Origin: Propionivibrio dicarboxylicus
Lineage (GTDB): Bacteria > Pseudomonadota > Gammaproteobacteria > Burkholderiales > Rhodocyclaceae
DNA length: 64,000 nt
Assembly: GCA_945902805.1 (NCBI GenBank)
Contig: CAMDMZ010000023.1
Span: 1 to 64,000, forward strand
Direction of reading: 5' to 3'
Both the position numbers and the translations under genes were made by a program. Shown piece after piece: positions 26,761 to 36,207 of this stretch; the first letter of the stretch is position 1, and each line of letters opens with the position of its first letter. The notes beneath the pieces were generated by a model. It ran no database searches and had not been told where the DNA came from. It saw only the letters and a program-made list of their open reading frames with translations.

Positions 26761-27942
26761 TTAGTTGGTCGGTAGAGAACGCACCATCAGCACGCCGTCA
26801 ATGGCGGCGATGGTATCGACCACAGCCTGCGGAACAGCGCTATCGACATCGACCAAGGTATAAGCCATCTCGCCCTTGGACTTATTCACCATGTTGTGGA
26901 TATTGAGTCCCGACTGCGCCAGGGTGGTTGAAATCTGCCCGAGCATATTCGGTACATTGGCATTGGCGATGGCGATACGGAAGTTCGACTCGCGCGACAT
27001 GGCGACGTTGGGGAAGTTCACGGCATTAAGCACATTGCCGTGTTCAAGGAAATCACGCACCTGATCGGCGACCATGGCGGCGCAGTTTTCCTCGGCTTCA
27101 CGCGTGGACGCGCCCAGATGCGGCAGAGCGATGACCAGCGGATGACGATTGGCCTTCGGGCTGGGGAAGTCGCACACATACGCCCCGAGCTTCTTGGCAT
27201 CGAGTGCCGCCAGAACGGCCTCTTCATTGACCACGCCATCCCGCGAGAAATTGAGGACGATGGCGCCGTGCTTCATGGTGTCGATGTTCGACGCGCCGAT
27301 CAAGTCACGGGTAGCCGGCAGCAAAGGCACGTGCACCGAGACGAAGTGGGAGTTCTTCAACACCTCTGCCACGCTGGTTGCACGCTTGACCTGCGACGGC
27401 AGGCTCCATGCGGCATCGACGGTGATCTCCGGATCGTAGCCGAGGACATTCATGCCGAGCTTGATTGCCGCATCCGCGACCAGGCAGCCAATCTTGCCCA
27501 AGCCGATCACGCCCAAGGTATGTCCGGCGAGTTCGAAGCCGGCGAAATTCTTCTTACCGTCCTCGACTTTCTTTTCCATGTGCGGGTCTTCAATGTCCAA
27601 CCCGGCGACAAAACGCATCGCGCCAGGCAGGTTGCGCGACGCCATCAGCATGCCAGCAATCACCAGTTCCTTGACCGCGTTGGCATTGGCCCCTGGCGCA
27701 TTGAATACCGGGACGCCACGCGCACTCATGGCCTTGACGGGAATGTTGTTGGTACCGGCACCAGCACGACCAATGGCGCGCACGCTCTTTGGAATATCCA
27801 GCGCATGCATGTCGGCAGAGCGCACCAGGATGGCATCCGGTGCGGTTGATTCCTTTGAAACGTTATAGGTTTCCGCCGGAAGACGTTTCAGGCCGACTTG
27901 CGAAATTGCGTTGAGCACCTGGATCTGGAATTGAGTCGCCAT
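26761..27942 (-). CDS. serA: D-3-phosphoglycerate dehydrogenase with ACT domain
   Basis: 393 residues. First step of serine synthesis. The NAD site reads L-G-V-I-G-L-G-K-I-G, the phosphate- and substrate-binding A-G-A-G-T-N-N-I is clear, and the catalytic P-H-L-G-A-S-T-R-E-A-E-E-N is intact. The last about 75 residues form an ACT-like domain that may respond to serine. It belongs to the subgroup usually found next to serC and pheA in betaproteobacteria, shorter than the N-terminally extended forms. Confidence 0.93.
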   Translation of the reverse strand: MATQFQIQVLNAISQVGLKRLPAETYNVSKESTAPDAILVRSADMHALDIPKSVRAIGRAGAGTNNIPVKAMSARGVPVFNAPGANANAVKELVIAGMLMASRNLPGAMRFVAGLDIEDPHMEKKVEDGKKNFAGFELAGHTLGVIGLGKIGCLVADAAIKLGMNVLGYDPEITVDAAWSLPSQVKRATSVAEVLKNSHFVSVHVPLLPATRDLIGASNIDTMKHGAIVLNFSRDGVVNEEAVLAALDAKKLGAYVCDFPSPKANRHPLVIALPHLGASTREAEENCAAMVADQVRDFLEHGNVLNAVNFPNVAMSRESNFRIAIANANVPNMLGQISTTLAQSGLNIHNMVNKSKGEMAYTLVDVDSAVPQAVVDTIAAIDGVLMVRSLPTN

Positions 27943-27947
27943 GATGA

Positions 27948-29021
27948 TTACCCGTTCTTCTTTGCGAAGTCTTTCATGAACGCCACCAGATGCTTGACAC
28001 CATCGATCGGCATGGCGTTGTAGATCGAGGCGCGCATGCCGCCGACCGAGCGATGGCCCTTCAGTTGCACCATTCCAGCCTCTTTGGCACCCTTGATGAA
28101 GGCATCGTCAAGCGCGGCATCCTTCAAGGTAAAAGGCACATTCATGCGCGAGCGATCTTGCTTGGCCACGGGGTTAGCGTAGAAGTCGGTCGAATCGAGG
28201 TAGTCATACAGCAGGTTGGATTTCTCGATATTCAACTTCTCGATCGCGGCCAAACCACCATTGCGCTTGAGCCACTGGAATACCAAACCGGCGACGTAAA
28301 TGCCGTAGGTAGGCGGCGTGTTGTACATCGACTCGGCTTCCGCGTGGATCTTGTAGTCGAGCATGGTCTGCGGCGTCGGAACACCTTTCCCGATCAGATC
28401 GTCGCGGATGATGACGATGGTCAGGCCGGCCGGACCGATATTCTTTTGCGCACCGGCATAGATCAAGCCGTATTTGCTGACATCGATCGGCTTAGACAAG
28501 ATATTTGATGACATGTCGCACACCAGCGGTACGTTGCCCGTCTCAGGTGTCCAGTGGAATTCCACGCCACCAATGGTTTCGTTGGCCGTGTAATGCACAT
28601 AGGCGGCATCCGGATTGATCTTCCAGTCGCGCGGGGCGTAGGTGAATTTTTTGTCTTCGGCGGACGCGATAGTATTCACCGTCCCGAAACGTTTGGCTTC
28701 CTTGATCGCCTTCTTTGCCCACTCGCCGGTGTGCACGTAATCGGCGGCCTTGCCGGCCATCAGATTCATCGGGATCATCTCGAATTGCAACGTCGCTCCG
28801 CCCTGTAGAAACAGCACCTTGTAATTGGCCGGAATGCCCATCAACTCGCGCAGATCCGCCTCGGCGAGTGCGGCGATGCTCATGAAGTCCTTGCCGCGAT
28901 GGCTCATCTCCATCACGCCCTGGCCGGAACCATGCCAGTCGAGCATTTCGTCGGCGGCCTGCTTCAGAACTTCCTCAGGCAACATTGCCGGACCTGCGCT
29001 GAAATTGAATAAACGTGCCAT
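27948..29021 (-). CDS. serC: Phosphoserine aminotransferase
   Basis: 357 residues from the ATG at 29021, chosen because AAGGAG precedes it and because F-N-F-S-A-G-P-A is the universal SerC start; a longer open frame to 29105 would overlap gyrA. PLP-dependent; the Lys site is in G-A-Q-K-N-I-G-P-A-G. Converts 3-phosphohydroxypyruvate to phosphoserine and also serves pyridoxal synthesis. It sits 4 bases after gyrA. Confidence 0.96.
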   Translation of the reverse strand: MARLFNFSAGPAMLPEEVLKQAADEMLDWHGSGQGVMEMSHRGKDFMSIAALAEADLRELMGIPANYKVLFLQGGATLQFEMIPMNLMAGKAADYVHTGEWAKKAIKEAKRFGTVNTIASAEDKKFTYAPRDWKINPDAAYVHYTANETIGGVEFHWTPETGNVPLVCDMSSNILSKPIDVSKYGLIYAGAQKNIGPAGLTIVIIRDDLIGKGVPTPQTMLDYKIHAEAESMYNTPPTYGIYVAGLVFQWLKRNGGLAAIEKLNIEKSNLLYDYLDSTDFYANPVAKQDRSRMNVPFTLKDAALDDAFIKGAKEAGMVQLKGHRSVGGMRASIYNAMPIDGVKHLVAFMKDFAKKNG

Positions 29022-29025
29022 GTGA

Positions 29026-31605
29026 CTACTCCTTTTCGATTTCGTTGTCGACTTCGTCTTCGGTTTCAATAACTTTCTGGATGCCAGCAAGCAAAGTGCC
29101 ATCATCCAGATTGATCAGTTTGACGCCTTGCGTCGAGCGCCCCATCACGCGGATGTCGCGTACACGGGTGCGAATCAGCACGCCAGCGTTGGAAATCAGC
29201 ATCACGCCTTCCGACGTCTCGCCCGGCTTGACCAGCACTGCGCCAACCACGCGGCCATTGCGCTCGGAGGTCTGGATCGCGATCATGCCCTTGGTACCGC
29301 GACCGTGGCGGGTGTATTCCGCGATCGGCGTCCGTTTGCCAAAGCCATTTTCGCCAGCGGTCAGCACCGAATACTCTTCGCTATCGGCGACCAGCATCGA
29401 GATGACGCTTTGGCCGTCTTCCAGCATCATGCCGCGCACGCCACGTGCTTCGCGGCCCATGCCGCGCACATCATCTTCGGAGAATCGCACGGCCTTGCCG
29501 GCGTCGGAGAACAGCATCACGTCGCATTGGCCGTTGGTGATCGCCACGCCAATCAGGCTGTCGCCCTCATCCAGCCCAACCGCAATGATGCCGGCCTTGC
29601 GCGGATTGGCGAAGCTCGTCAGCGGCGTCTTCTTCACCGTGCCCATGGCGGTGGCCATGAAGACGAAATGCTCTTCGTCAAAAGTCGGTGTTGGCAGGAC
29701 GGCGGTAATCTTCTCGCCCTCTTCAAGCGGGAAGAGATTGACGATCGGTTTGCCGCGCGAGATACGCGTGCCCTCCGGCGCCTCATAGACCTTAAGCCAA
29801 TAGACGCGCCCGCGACTGGAGAAGCACAGCATGTAGTCGTGCGTGTTGGCGACGAACAGATGATCAATAAAATCATCTTCCTTCATCGCCGCCGCCTGCT
29901 TGCCACGCCCTCCTCTATGCTGCTCCTTGTAATCCGAGAGCGGCTGACGCTTGATGTAACCCGTATGCGAGAGAGTCACCACCATGTCTTCGCGGGCGAT
30001 CAGGTCTTCCAGATTGATTTCGGCCGTGCTGTACACGATCTCCGAGCGGCGCTTGTCGCCAAACTGCGCCTTCACGGCCACGAGTTCATCGCCAATGATG
30101 GCGGTGATGCGCTCGGGACGCGCCAGGATGTCAAGCAGGTCGGTAATCTGAGCCATGACATCCTTGTACTCGGCGACAATCTTGTCCTGTTCCAGACCGG
30201 TGAGGCGTTGCAAGCGCAATTCGAGAATCGCCTGAGCTTGCGCATCAGAGAGCAAATAGCCTTGCGCCGAAAAACCAAACTCTGCGCCCAAGCCGTCGGG
30301 ACGGGATGCTTCGGGGCTAGTTGCCCGCACCAGCATTTCCTCGACCAGTGCCGAACGCCAGGTGCGCGCCATCAGGCTACGTTTGGCTTCAGCCGGCGTC
30401 TGTGCTGCCTTGATCAGGGCGATGATTTCATCGACGTTGGACAGTGCGACGGCCAAACCTTCGAGAATATGGCCGCGTTCGCGCGCCTTGCGTAACTCGA
30501 ACACCGTGCGCCGTGTCACCACCTCGCGCCGGTGGGCGAGGAAGCATTCGAGCATGTCCTTCAGATTCAGCAAGCGCGGGCGGCCATCCACCAAGGCCAC
30601 CATGTTCATGCCGAAAGTGTCTTGCAACTGGGTCTGCTTGTAGAGATGGTTCAAGACCACCTCGGGCACTTCGCCGCTCTTGAGCTCAATCACCAGGCGC
30701 ATGCCGGATTTATCCGACTCGTCTTGAATGTGAGCAATGCCCTCGATCTTCTTTTCCTTGACCAACTCGGCGATCTTTTCCTGCAGCGTCTTCTTATTTA
30801 CCTGATAGGGCAGTTCGTCGACGATGATGGCCTGCCGATTGTTGCTGCGAGGAATATCCTCGAAATGGGTACGCGCCCGCATGATTACACGGCCGCGACC
30901 GGTCAAATATCCATCGCGGACGCCGGAAACGCCGTAGATCAAGGCGGCGGTAGGGAAGTCTGGCGCTGGAACAATCTTGATCAGTTCCTCGATGTCGATC
31001 GCTGGATCTGCCAGCAATGCCAAGCACGCATCGACCACTTCATTCAGGTTATGCGGCGGGATATTGGTCGCCATGCCAACCGCGATACCCGACGAACCAT
31101 TGATCAGCAGGTTCGGAATCCGCGCCGGCATGATCAACGGCTCTCGTTCGGAACCGTCGTAGTTCGGGCCGTAATCGACAGTTTCTTTGTCTAGGTCGGT
31201 CAGCAGTTCGTGGCCGATACGCGCCATGCGCACTTCGGTGTAACGCATCGCCGCCGCGCTGTCGCCATCGACCGAGCCAAAGTTACCCTGGCCATCGACA
31301 AGCATGTAGCGCAAGCTGAAATTCTGTGCCATGCGTACGATGGTGTCGTACACCGCCGTATCGCCGTGCGGGTGATATTTACCGATCACGTCACCAACAA
31401 TACGTGCCGATTTTTTGTAGGCCTTGTTCCAGTCGTTGCCCAGCTCATGCATGGCGAACAACACTCGGCGATGCACGGGTTTGAGACCATCACGAACGTC
31501 CGGCAAGGCTCGTCCCACGATGACGCTCATCGCGTAATCGAGGTAGGAATGCCGCATCTCGTCTTCGAGACTAATCGGCAAGGTTTCTTTGGCAAATGAG
31601 GTCAT
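29026..31605 (-). CDS. gyrA: DNA gyrase subunit A
   Basis: 859 residues from the ATG at 31605; a GTG at 31638 is open but adds non-family residues. Introduces negative supercoils with GyrB. The catalytic region R-Y-T-E-V-R-M (Tyr near 122) and the quinolone-determining stretch [11 protein letters not shown] are present, with Thr at position 83 (Ser in E. coli) and Asp87. The GyrA box Q-H-R-G-G-R-G is intact. A 26-bp repeat copy encodes residues 634-642 within the first C-terminal blade with no change in length compared with E. coli. Confidence 0.97.
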   Translation of the reverse strand: MTSFAKETLPISLEDEMRHSYLDYAMSVIVGRALPDVRDGLKPVHRRVLFAMHELGNDWNKAYKKSARIVGDVIGKYHPHGDTAVYDTIVRMAQNFSLRYMLVDGQGNFGSVDGDSAAAMRYTEVRMARIGHELLTDLDKETVDYGPNYDGSEREPLIMPARIPNLLINGSSGIAVGMATNIPPHNLNEVVDACLALLADPAIDIEELIKIVPAPDFPTAALIYGVSGVRDGYLTGRGRVIMRARTHFEDIPRSNNRQAIIVDELPYQVNKKTLQEKIAELVKEKKIEGIAHIQDESDKSGMRLVIELKSGEVPEVVLNHLYKQTQLQDTFGMNMVALVDGRPRLLNLKDMLECFLAHRREVVTRRTVFELRKARERGHILEGLAVALSNVDEIIALIKAAQTPAEAKRSLMARTWRSALVEEMLVRATSPEASRPDGLGAEFGFSAQGYLLSDAQAQAILELRLQRLTGLEQDKIVAEYKDVMAQITDLLDILARPERITAIIGDELVAVKAQFGDKRRSEIVYSTAEINLEDLIAREDMVVTLSHTGYIKRQPLSDYKEQHRGGRGKQAAAMKEDDFIDHLFVANTHDYMLCFSSRGRVYWLKVYEAPEGTRISRGKPIVNLFPLEEGEKITAVLPTPTFDEEHFVFMATAMGTVKKTPLTSFANPRKAGIIAVGLDEGDSLIGVAITNGQCDVMLFSDAGKAVRFSEDDVRGMGREARGVRGMMLEDGQSVISMLVADSEEYSVLTAGENGFGKRTPIAEYTRHGRGTKGMIAIQTSERNGRVVGAVLVKPGETSEGVMLISNAGVLIRTRVRDIRVMGRSTQGVKLINLDDGTLLAGIQKVIETEDEVDNEIEKE
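29679..29704 (+). repeat. 26-bp dispersed word, copy 7
   Basis: The first A is replaced and there is one core mismatch (GTGTTGG), spacer CAG. In gyrA, antisense, read as A-V-L-P-T-P-T-F. Confidence 0.87.
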
Positions 31606-31702
31606 GTGATCTTCGGCCCGGGTTAGCTCGCCCGCCACAGCGAAACAAGTCCTGGGGCAGCCCTTTTTTAGGCTTTTTGTAGGGTTTGCGGGAAACTTTG
31701 CG

Positions 31703-31711
31703 ATTCTATCA
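31703..31711 (-). promoter_or_regulatory. Possible extended -10 element for gyrA
   Basis: On the minus strand TGATAGAAT occurs about 100 bases upstream of the gyrA ATG and fits an extended -10 box (TGN-TATAAT with one mismatch). No good -35 box was found at normal spacing. The 166-base gap 31606-31771 is shared with the divergent mtaD gene. Confidence 0.3.
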
Positions 31712-31771
31712 TGCCAGTCTTGTCAGATTCGGGTACCCGAATGCACTGAAATCTGTTGAAATTCGACCACT

Positions 31772-33115
31772 TTGATACCGAATTCCATACTAGTCGACGC
31801 GCTCATACCGGTTGATCTGCTACTCGAACCGGAATGGCTGATTCCGATTGAACCAGCCGGCATCACACTCACTGAACACGCCGTCGCCATACGTGGTGAT
31901 CGAATCGTCGCGGTGCTGCCGACAGCAGAAGCCCGTCAGCGTTTTGCACCTGTCCGTGTACAGGCTCTCCCCGGCCAAGTCCTGCTGCCTGGCTTTGTCA
32001 ATCTGCACACGCATGCCGCAATGAACTTGTTGCGCGGCTATGCCGACGATTTGCCGCTGATGCGCTGGCTGCAGGAACGAATTTGGCCGGCCGAGCGCCG
32101 TCACGCCAGCACCGACTTTGTCGAGGCCGGAACGCTGCTCGCTTGCGCCGAAATGTTGCGTGGCGGCATCACCTGCTTTAACGACATGTACTTCTTTCCC
32201 GATGCGGCCGCTCGGGCGGTACAGCGGATCGGAATTCGCGCAGCACTCGGTCTGATCGTGATCGAATTTCCCAGTGCGTACGCACATGACGCCGCAGACT
32301 ACCTGGCCAAGGGCATGGCCATCCGACAATCCTTGATCGATGATCCCTTGATCAGCTTCTGCTGGGCACCCCATGCGCCGTATACCGTTTCAAATCAGAG
32401 CTTTGAACGGATTGTGTTGCTGGCGTCCCAGATGGAGCTTCCGATTCACCTCCATGTCCATGAAACGCAAGCCGAAATCGATGAAAGCATCGCCATGCAC
32501 GGCGTCCGTCCTTTGCAACGGCTACATCAACTTGGCGTGGTTGGGCCGCACCTGATTGCTGTTCACTCGGTACATTTGAATTCCACCGAACTCGATCTGC
32601 TCGCTCGAGAAGGCGCTTATGTCGCGCACTGCCCGACATCCAATCTGAAGCTCGGCAGCGGCATTGCCCCGGTGGCACAAATGGAGGCACGCGGAATTCC
32701 ATTTGGTCTCGGCACCGATGGCGCCGCATCGAACAATCGCCTTGATATGTTTCATGAGATTCGCCTTGCCGCGCTGCTGGCCAAAGGCGCGAACGGAGAC
32801 GCGGCCGTTGTCAATGCGCATGCAGTTTTGCAAGCCGCCACGCTCACCGGCGCCAAAGCGCTGGGACTCGGGGCGAAAATAGGTTCCTTGGTCGCGGGAA
32901 AATGTGCCGACATGTGCAGCATCCGACTCGACGACTGGATCACTGGCCCATGTTATGACCCGGCGTCGCACGTAGCGTATGTCGCCGGGCGCGAACACGT
33001 CAGCAATGTGTGGGTTGCGGGAAAACAACAGTTGCAGGACGGAAAGCTAGTGGGCATCCCCGATCAGTCATTGAGTGAGATGGTCAAGTTATGGCATACT
33101 GTTATCACAACTTGA
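31772..33115 (+). CDS. mtaD: 5-methylthioadenosine / S-adenosylhomocysteine deaminase family amidohydrolase
   Basis: 447 residues. Zinc amidohydrolase: G-F-V-N-L-H-T-H near residue 70, H-V-H-E-T, H-S-V-H and G-T-D-G-A-A-S-N-N as metal and catalytic sites; W-A-P-H-A-P-Y-T-V is typical of the MtaD/SsnA group. Deaminates methylthioadenosine or S-adenosylhomocysteine. The start is uncertain: TTG at 31772 gives the family-like N-terminus and no in-frame ATG precedes it, but no good ribosome site is seen. It is near ubiG, which generates S-adenosylhomocysteine. A repeat copy encodes residues 109-117. Confidence 0.87.
   Translation: MIPNSILVDALIPVDLLLEPEWLIPIEPAGITLTEHAVAIRGDRIVAVLPTAEARQRFAPVRVQALPGQVLLPGFVNLHTHAAMNLLRGYADDLPLMRWLQERIWPAERRHASTDFVEAGTLLACAEMLRGGITCFNDMYFFPDAAARAVQRIGIRAALGLIVIEFPSAYAHDAADYLAKGMAIRQSLIDDPLISFCWAPHAPYTVSNQSFERIVLLASQMELPIHLHVHETQAEIDESIAMHGVRPLQRLHQLGVVGPHLIAVHSVHLNSTELDLLAREGAYVAHCPTSNLKLGSGIAPVAQMEARGIPFGLGTDGAASNNRLDMFHEIRLAALLAKGANGDAAVVNAHAVLQAATLTGAKALGLGAKIGSLVAGKCADMCSIRLDDWITGPCYDPASHVAYVAGREHVSNVWVAGKQQLQDGKLVGIPDQSLSEMVKLWHTVITT
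32096..32121 (-). repeat. 26-bp dispersed word, copy 8
   Basis: Perfect core and tail, spacer CGT, one change in the A-run. In mtaD, antisense, read as R-R-H-A-S-T-D-F. Confidence 0.9.
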
Positions 33116-33199
33116 GGTCAAGCGGGGCTTGCGTTTCCGTAGATAGATCGCTCGTATGCAATTTTTCAACTCCAAACTCCAATTTTTAGGGAAAACAAC

Positions 33200-33871
33200 A
33201 TGATGATTCGCGCTAAACAGTCCCTGCTGCTCGCTGCCATGCTGGGTATTTCAGCATCCGCTCTGGCCCAAACGCCGGGAATTGATATGAAGGGTACAGT
33301 CGGTTACGTCATCGACCAGCGTGGAGTCGTCGCCAAGAGTGGCACTGGCCTGTGCTGGCGCACCGGTTACTGGACCCCGGCCATGGCAATCGCCGAGTGC
33401 GATCCGGATCTGGTCAAAAAGGATGCACCCGCTGCACCGAAGGCTGCCGCACCTGCAGCCGCTGCACCGCCTGCTGCCGCACCGAAGCCTGCCGCCCAGA
33501 AGGTAACTCTCGCTGCTGACGCTCTGTTTGATTTCAACAAAGCCACCCTGCGTGCTGAAGGTACCCAAAAGCTGACCAAGCTGGTCAATGACCTGCAAGG
33601 CATGAAACTTGAAGTCATCATTGCCGTCGGCCACGCTGACCGCCTGGGTAGCGATGCGTACAACCAGAAGCTGTCTGAGAAGCGCGCTGCTGCGGTGAAG
33701 ACCTTCCTGGTCGGTAAGGGTATCGAGCCGAACCGTGTTTACGCGGAAGGCAAGGGCGAAAAGCAGCCAGTCACCAAAGCCGATCAGTGTAAGGGTGGCA
33801 AGAGCGCCAAGGTTATCGCCTGTTTGCAGCCTGACCGTCGCGTCGATATCGAAGTCATTGGCACTAAGTAA
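33200..33871 (+). CDS. ompA: OmpA-family outer-membrane protein (short betaproteobacterial form)
   Basis: 223 residues. Signal peptide cleaved after A-L-A near residue 23. A short N-terminal region with C-W-R-T-G-Y-W-T lacks the eight-stranded barrel of E. coli OmpA. An Ala/Pro linker (about 75-98) leads to the OmpA peptidoglycan-binding domain (about 100-223), with F-D-F-N-K-A-T-L and V-G-H-A-D-R. The C-terminal Cys pair in the Q-C-K-G-G-K and I-A-C-L segments probably forms a disulphide. AGGGA precedes the double ATG. Probably abundant; a strong terminator follows. Confidence 0.9.
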   Translation: MMIRAKQSLLLAAMLGISASALAQTPGIDMKGTVGYVIDQRGVVAKSGTGLCWRTGYWTPAMAIAECDPDLVKKDAPAAPKAAAPAAAAPPAAAPKPAAQKVTLAADALFDFNKATLRAEGTQKLTKLVNDLQGMKLEVIIAVGHADRLGSDAYNQKLSEKRAAAVKTFLVGKGIEPNRVYAEGKGEKQPVTKADQCKGGKSAKVIACLQPDRRVDIEVIGTK

Positions 33872-33890
33872 TCTGCCTTTGCTTCAGCAA

Positions 33891-33918
33891 AAGCCCTGCG
33901 TTGCAGGGCTTTTTTTTC
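33891..33918 (+). terminator. Rho-independent terminator after ompA
   Basis: Eight-bp stem AGCCCTGC/GCAGGGCT around GTT, followed by eight T (33911-33918). The ubiG ribosome site begins only a few bases later, so ubiG is expected to depend on read-through or on a promoter within this area. Confidence 0.9.
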
Positions 33919-33930
33919 GTCGAGGAATTT

Positions 33931-34632
33931 ATGGAACATGTTAATGCCGATCCACGCGAACTTGATAAGTTCGGCGATCTCGCTCACCGCTGGTGGGATC
34001 CCAACTCCGAATTTCGACCACTGCACGATATCAACCCAGCGCGTCTAGACTGGATCGATCGCCACGCATCACTAAAGGGCAAGCGAGTTCTCGATGTCGG
34101 CTGTGGCGGTGGTCTTTTGAGTGAAGCAATGACTGGCCGTGGCGCCATTACCACGGGTATTGATCTTTCCGAGCGACCGCTTGCCGTCGCTAAACTGCAC
34201 CTGTTGGAAAGTGGTTATCAAATCAACTACCGGCAGATTTCCGCCGAAGCACTGGCGAATGAATCGCCAGCCTGTTTTGACGTCGTAACGTGCATGGAAA
34301 TGCTCGAACACGTACCGCAACCGGAAAGCATCATCAAAGCGTGCGCCAGCTTACTCAAACCCGGCGGAACAGCGTTCTTTTCGACCATCAATCGCCATCC
34401 CAAAGCCTATTTACTTGCAGTGATCGGTGCCGAATACGTCATGCGCCTGTTACCGCGCGGCACTCACGACTATGCACGCTTCATGCGCCCCGCCGAACTG
34501 GTCGCGCATTGCCGCCACGCGGGTTTTGAAGTAGAAGAAGTGGTTGGAATGCGCTACAACCCGTTTACGCGCAACGCCAGTCTTGGCAGCGACACCGACG
34601 TAAATTACTTGGTTCGGGCGCGTCTGGCGTAA
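33931..34632 (+). CDS. ubiG: Ubiquinone biosynthesis O-methyltransferase UbiG
   Basis: 233 residues from the ATG at 33931 with GAGGA upstream. Methylates two hydroxyl groups of the ubiquinone ring. The start N-A-D-x-x-E-L-x-K-F-G-x-L-A-x-x-W-W-D and SAM motif [13 protein letters not shown] are family signatures. Short E. coli-like length. It lies upstream of the tmRNA gene. Confidence 0.95.
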   Translation: MEHVNADPRELDKFGDLAHRWWDPNSEFRPLHDINPARLDWIDRHASLKGKRVLDVGCGGGLLSEAMTGRGAITTGIDLSERPLAVAKLHLLESGYQINYRQISAEALANESPACFDVVTCMEMLEHVPQPESIIKACASLLKPGGTAFFSTINRHPKAYLLAVIGAEYVMRLLPRGTHDYARFMRPAELVAHCRHAGFEVEEVVGMRYNPFTRNASLGSDTDVNYLVRARLA

Positions 34633-34652
34633 CGCAGCACTCTGTAAGTTCC

Positions 34653-34681
34653 TTGAAAAGCGAAGCCGTTGCCCCCATAAT
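34653..34681 (+). promoter_or_regulatory. Sigma-70 promoter of the tmRNA gene
   Basis: TTGAAA (34653-34658) and CATAAT (34676-34681) are 17 bases apart. Transcription would start near 34688, exactly where the acceptor piece of tmRNA begins. This supports a permuted gene order. Confidence 0.7.
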
Positions 34682-34689
34682 GATCGCAT

Positions 34690-34945
34690 GGTTGTAATTC
34701 CGGCAATCTGGAAGCGCTTCGGACGCGGGTTCGATTCCCGCCACCTCCACCTAAGAGCATCATAAGCATCGCATCGTAGTGTTCTTAGTTGGGGGTGCAC
34801 TGGTTTCGACGGGGTGAGTGAAGGAAAGCAGGCAACTCGTCAGGCGATCGACGTTAATGAAGCAAATCTCTAAACGCCAACGATGAGCGTTTCGCAATCG
34901 CCGCTTAAGGCCTTTGCCGAGGCTGCTTGAGCCTTGTTACCAAAG
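34690..34945 (+). ncRNA. ssrA: Circularly permuted (two-piece) tmRNA
   Basis: The normal 3' end comes first: a T-arm (GCGGGTTCGATTCCCGC, 34726-34742) runs into CACCTCC-A-CC (34742-34751). The normal 5' end, GGGGGTG (34791-34797), follows, and the two pair as a 7-bp acceptor stem with one G-U. Between them about 39 bases form a hairpin (CTAAGA with TCTTAG) to be cut out. The tag frame GCC...TAA at 34876-34908 codes for ANDERFAIAA, ending in the usual A-A degradation signal. CCA is not fully encoded. The 3' limit is approximate. tmRNA with SmpB frees stalled ribosomes and tags the unfinished protein. Confidence 0.92.
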
Positions 34946-34951
34946 AAAAGC

Positions 34952-34977
34952 CGGCGGGAACCTTCGGGTTCCCGTCG
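34952..34977 (+). terminator. UUCG-capped hairpin after tmRNA
   Basis: An 11-bp stem with one G-U pair (34952-34962 with 34967-34977) is closed by a C-TTCG-G tetraloop, which is very stable. There is no long T-run, so it may act as a terminator or as a processing and protection structure at the tmRNA 3' end. Confidence 0.6.
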
Positions 34978-35118
34978 TCATTTGCGCTGTCAAATGGTCT
35001 CGCGGTCGCGCCTTGTCTGTTACGGTGGCGACGCTTATAGTTCGCGCCTGCACCAACAATCGACAACTATGCCATCTCACCGAATCGCAGCGCCGTTCCC
35101 TAGAGCCCCGGAATCGCA

Positions 35119-36207
35119 ATGAGCGGGCGTGTGATACCCATTCGTATCGCCGACGCCGTCTCGCCAGCACCGACTTTTGCTGGCCCGACTGTGATCGCGT
35201 CCGGCGAAACTCTGTCTGATCAGCGTGGCCGCCGTGTTCGCGATCTACGGATTTCGGTCACGGATCGCTGCAATTTTCGCTGCGTGTATTGCATGCCCAA
35301 AACGGTATTTGGCCGTGACTATCCGTTCCTTGCGCGCGGCGATTTGCTCAGCTTCGAGGAAATCGAGCGCATCGCGCGTGTCTTTGTCGACCATGGCGTC
35401 GAAAAAATCCGTATCACCGGTGGTGAACCGCTATTGCGCCGGCATATCGAAAACCTGATCGAAGAACTCGCTCGCCTGCCGGTGGAACTAACCTTGACCA
35501 CCAACGGCTCACTATTGACGAAGAAGGCGCGCGCGTTGAAGGATGCCGGCTTGACCCGCGTCACCGTCAGTCTCGACGGCCTCGACGACGCCGTTTTCAA
35601 GCGCATGAACGATGTCGACTACGCGGTCGGCGACGTCCTCGCCGGTATCGACGCCGCCGCCGCTGCGGGACTGGCACCGTTAAAAGTGAATTGCGTCGTC
35701 AAGCGCGGCACGAATGACGAACAGATTTTGCCGCTGGTACGCCACTTTCGCGGCAGCGGCCACATCGTGCGCTTTATCGAATATATGGATGTGGGCAGTT
35801 CAAACGGCTGGAATATGACGGAAGTGATGCCTTCACGCGACGTGATTGCACGCATCCACGCTGAGTTCCCACTCGAACCGATCGGTGCCAACTACGACGG
35901 CGAGGTGGCCGAACGCTGGCGTTTTGTTGATGGTCAAGGTGAGATTGGCGTGATTTCGTCGGTCACGCAGGCCTTCTGCGCCACCTGCACGCGGGTCCGC
36001 TTATCCACGGAAGGTAAGCTTTACACATGCCTTTTTGCCCAGTCCGGGCATGATCTTCGCGCGCTGCTACGCGACGCAAACAGTGATGATGCGCTGCGTA
36101 CCACGATTGCCGGCATCTGGCGTGGTCGTGACGACCGCTACTCGGAGATCCGGACGGCGGAGACAGCACGGAATCGCAAAATAGAAATGTCTTACATTGG
36201 CGGCTAA
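35119..36207 (+). CDS. moaA: GTP 3',8-cyclase (molybdenum cofactor synthesis)
   Basis: 362 residues, radical-SAM enzyme that rearranges GTP in the first step of molybdopterin synthesis. The radical-SAM cluster is C-N-F-R-C-V-Y-C; the second cluster has F-C-A-T-C-T-R-V-R near the C-terminus with a further Cys in L-Y-T-C-L-F. G-G-E-P-L-L binds SAM. The first about 30 residues are non-conserved and contain a repeat copy (residues 12-20). The tail ends Y-I-G-G, the functional GG end of MoaA. moeA follows with no gap. Confidence 0.95.
   Translation: MSGRVIPIRIADAVSPAPTFAGPTVIASGETLSDQRGRRVRDLRISVTDRCNFRCVYCMPKTVFGRDYPFLARGDLLSFEEIERIARVFVDHGVEKIRITGGEPLLRRHIENLIEELARLPVELTLTTNGSLLTKKARALKDAGLTRVTVSLDGLDDAVFKRMNDVDYAVGDVLAGIDAAAAAGLAPLKVNCVVKRGTNDEQILPLVRHFRGSGHIVRFIEYMDVGSSNGWNMTEVMPSRDVIARIHAEFPLEPIGANYDGEVAERWRFVDGQGEIGVISSVTQAFCATCTRVRLSTEGKLYTCLFAQSGHDLRALLRDANSDDALRTTIAGIWRGRDDRYSEIRTAETARNRKIEMSYIGG
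35154..35179 (-). repeat. 26-bp dispersed word, copy 9
   Basis: Perfect except the first A, spacer CGA. In the variable N-terminus of moaA, antisense, read as A-V-S-P-A-P-T-F. Confidence 0.92.

Noticed and set aside
29128-30495. A 455-residue plus-strand open frame opposite gyrA
   Set aside because: Antisense shadow of gyrA in GC-rich DNA; it has no recognisable domain.
33301-33366. GGCACTGGCCTGTGCTGG in ompA as a repeat copy
   Set aside because: The encoded [10 protein letters not shown] is the normal OmpA-family sequence and the DNA does not match the core.
34681-34751. A broken tRNA gene after ubiG
   Set aside because: The T-arm and acceptor end pair with GGGGGTG at 34791 and belong to a permuted tmRNA.
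34990-35118. A molybdenum-cofactor riboswitch before moaA
   Set aside because: No conserved Moco-motif stems or loops could be recognised; the stretch looks like plain leader after the tmRNA hairpin.
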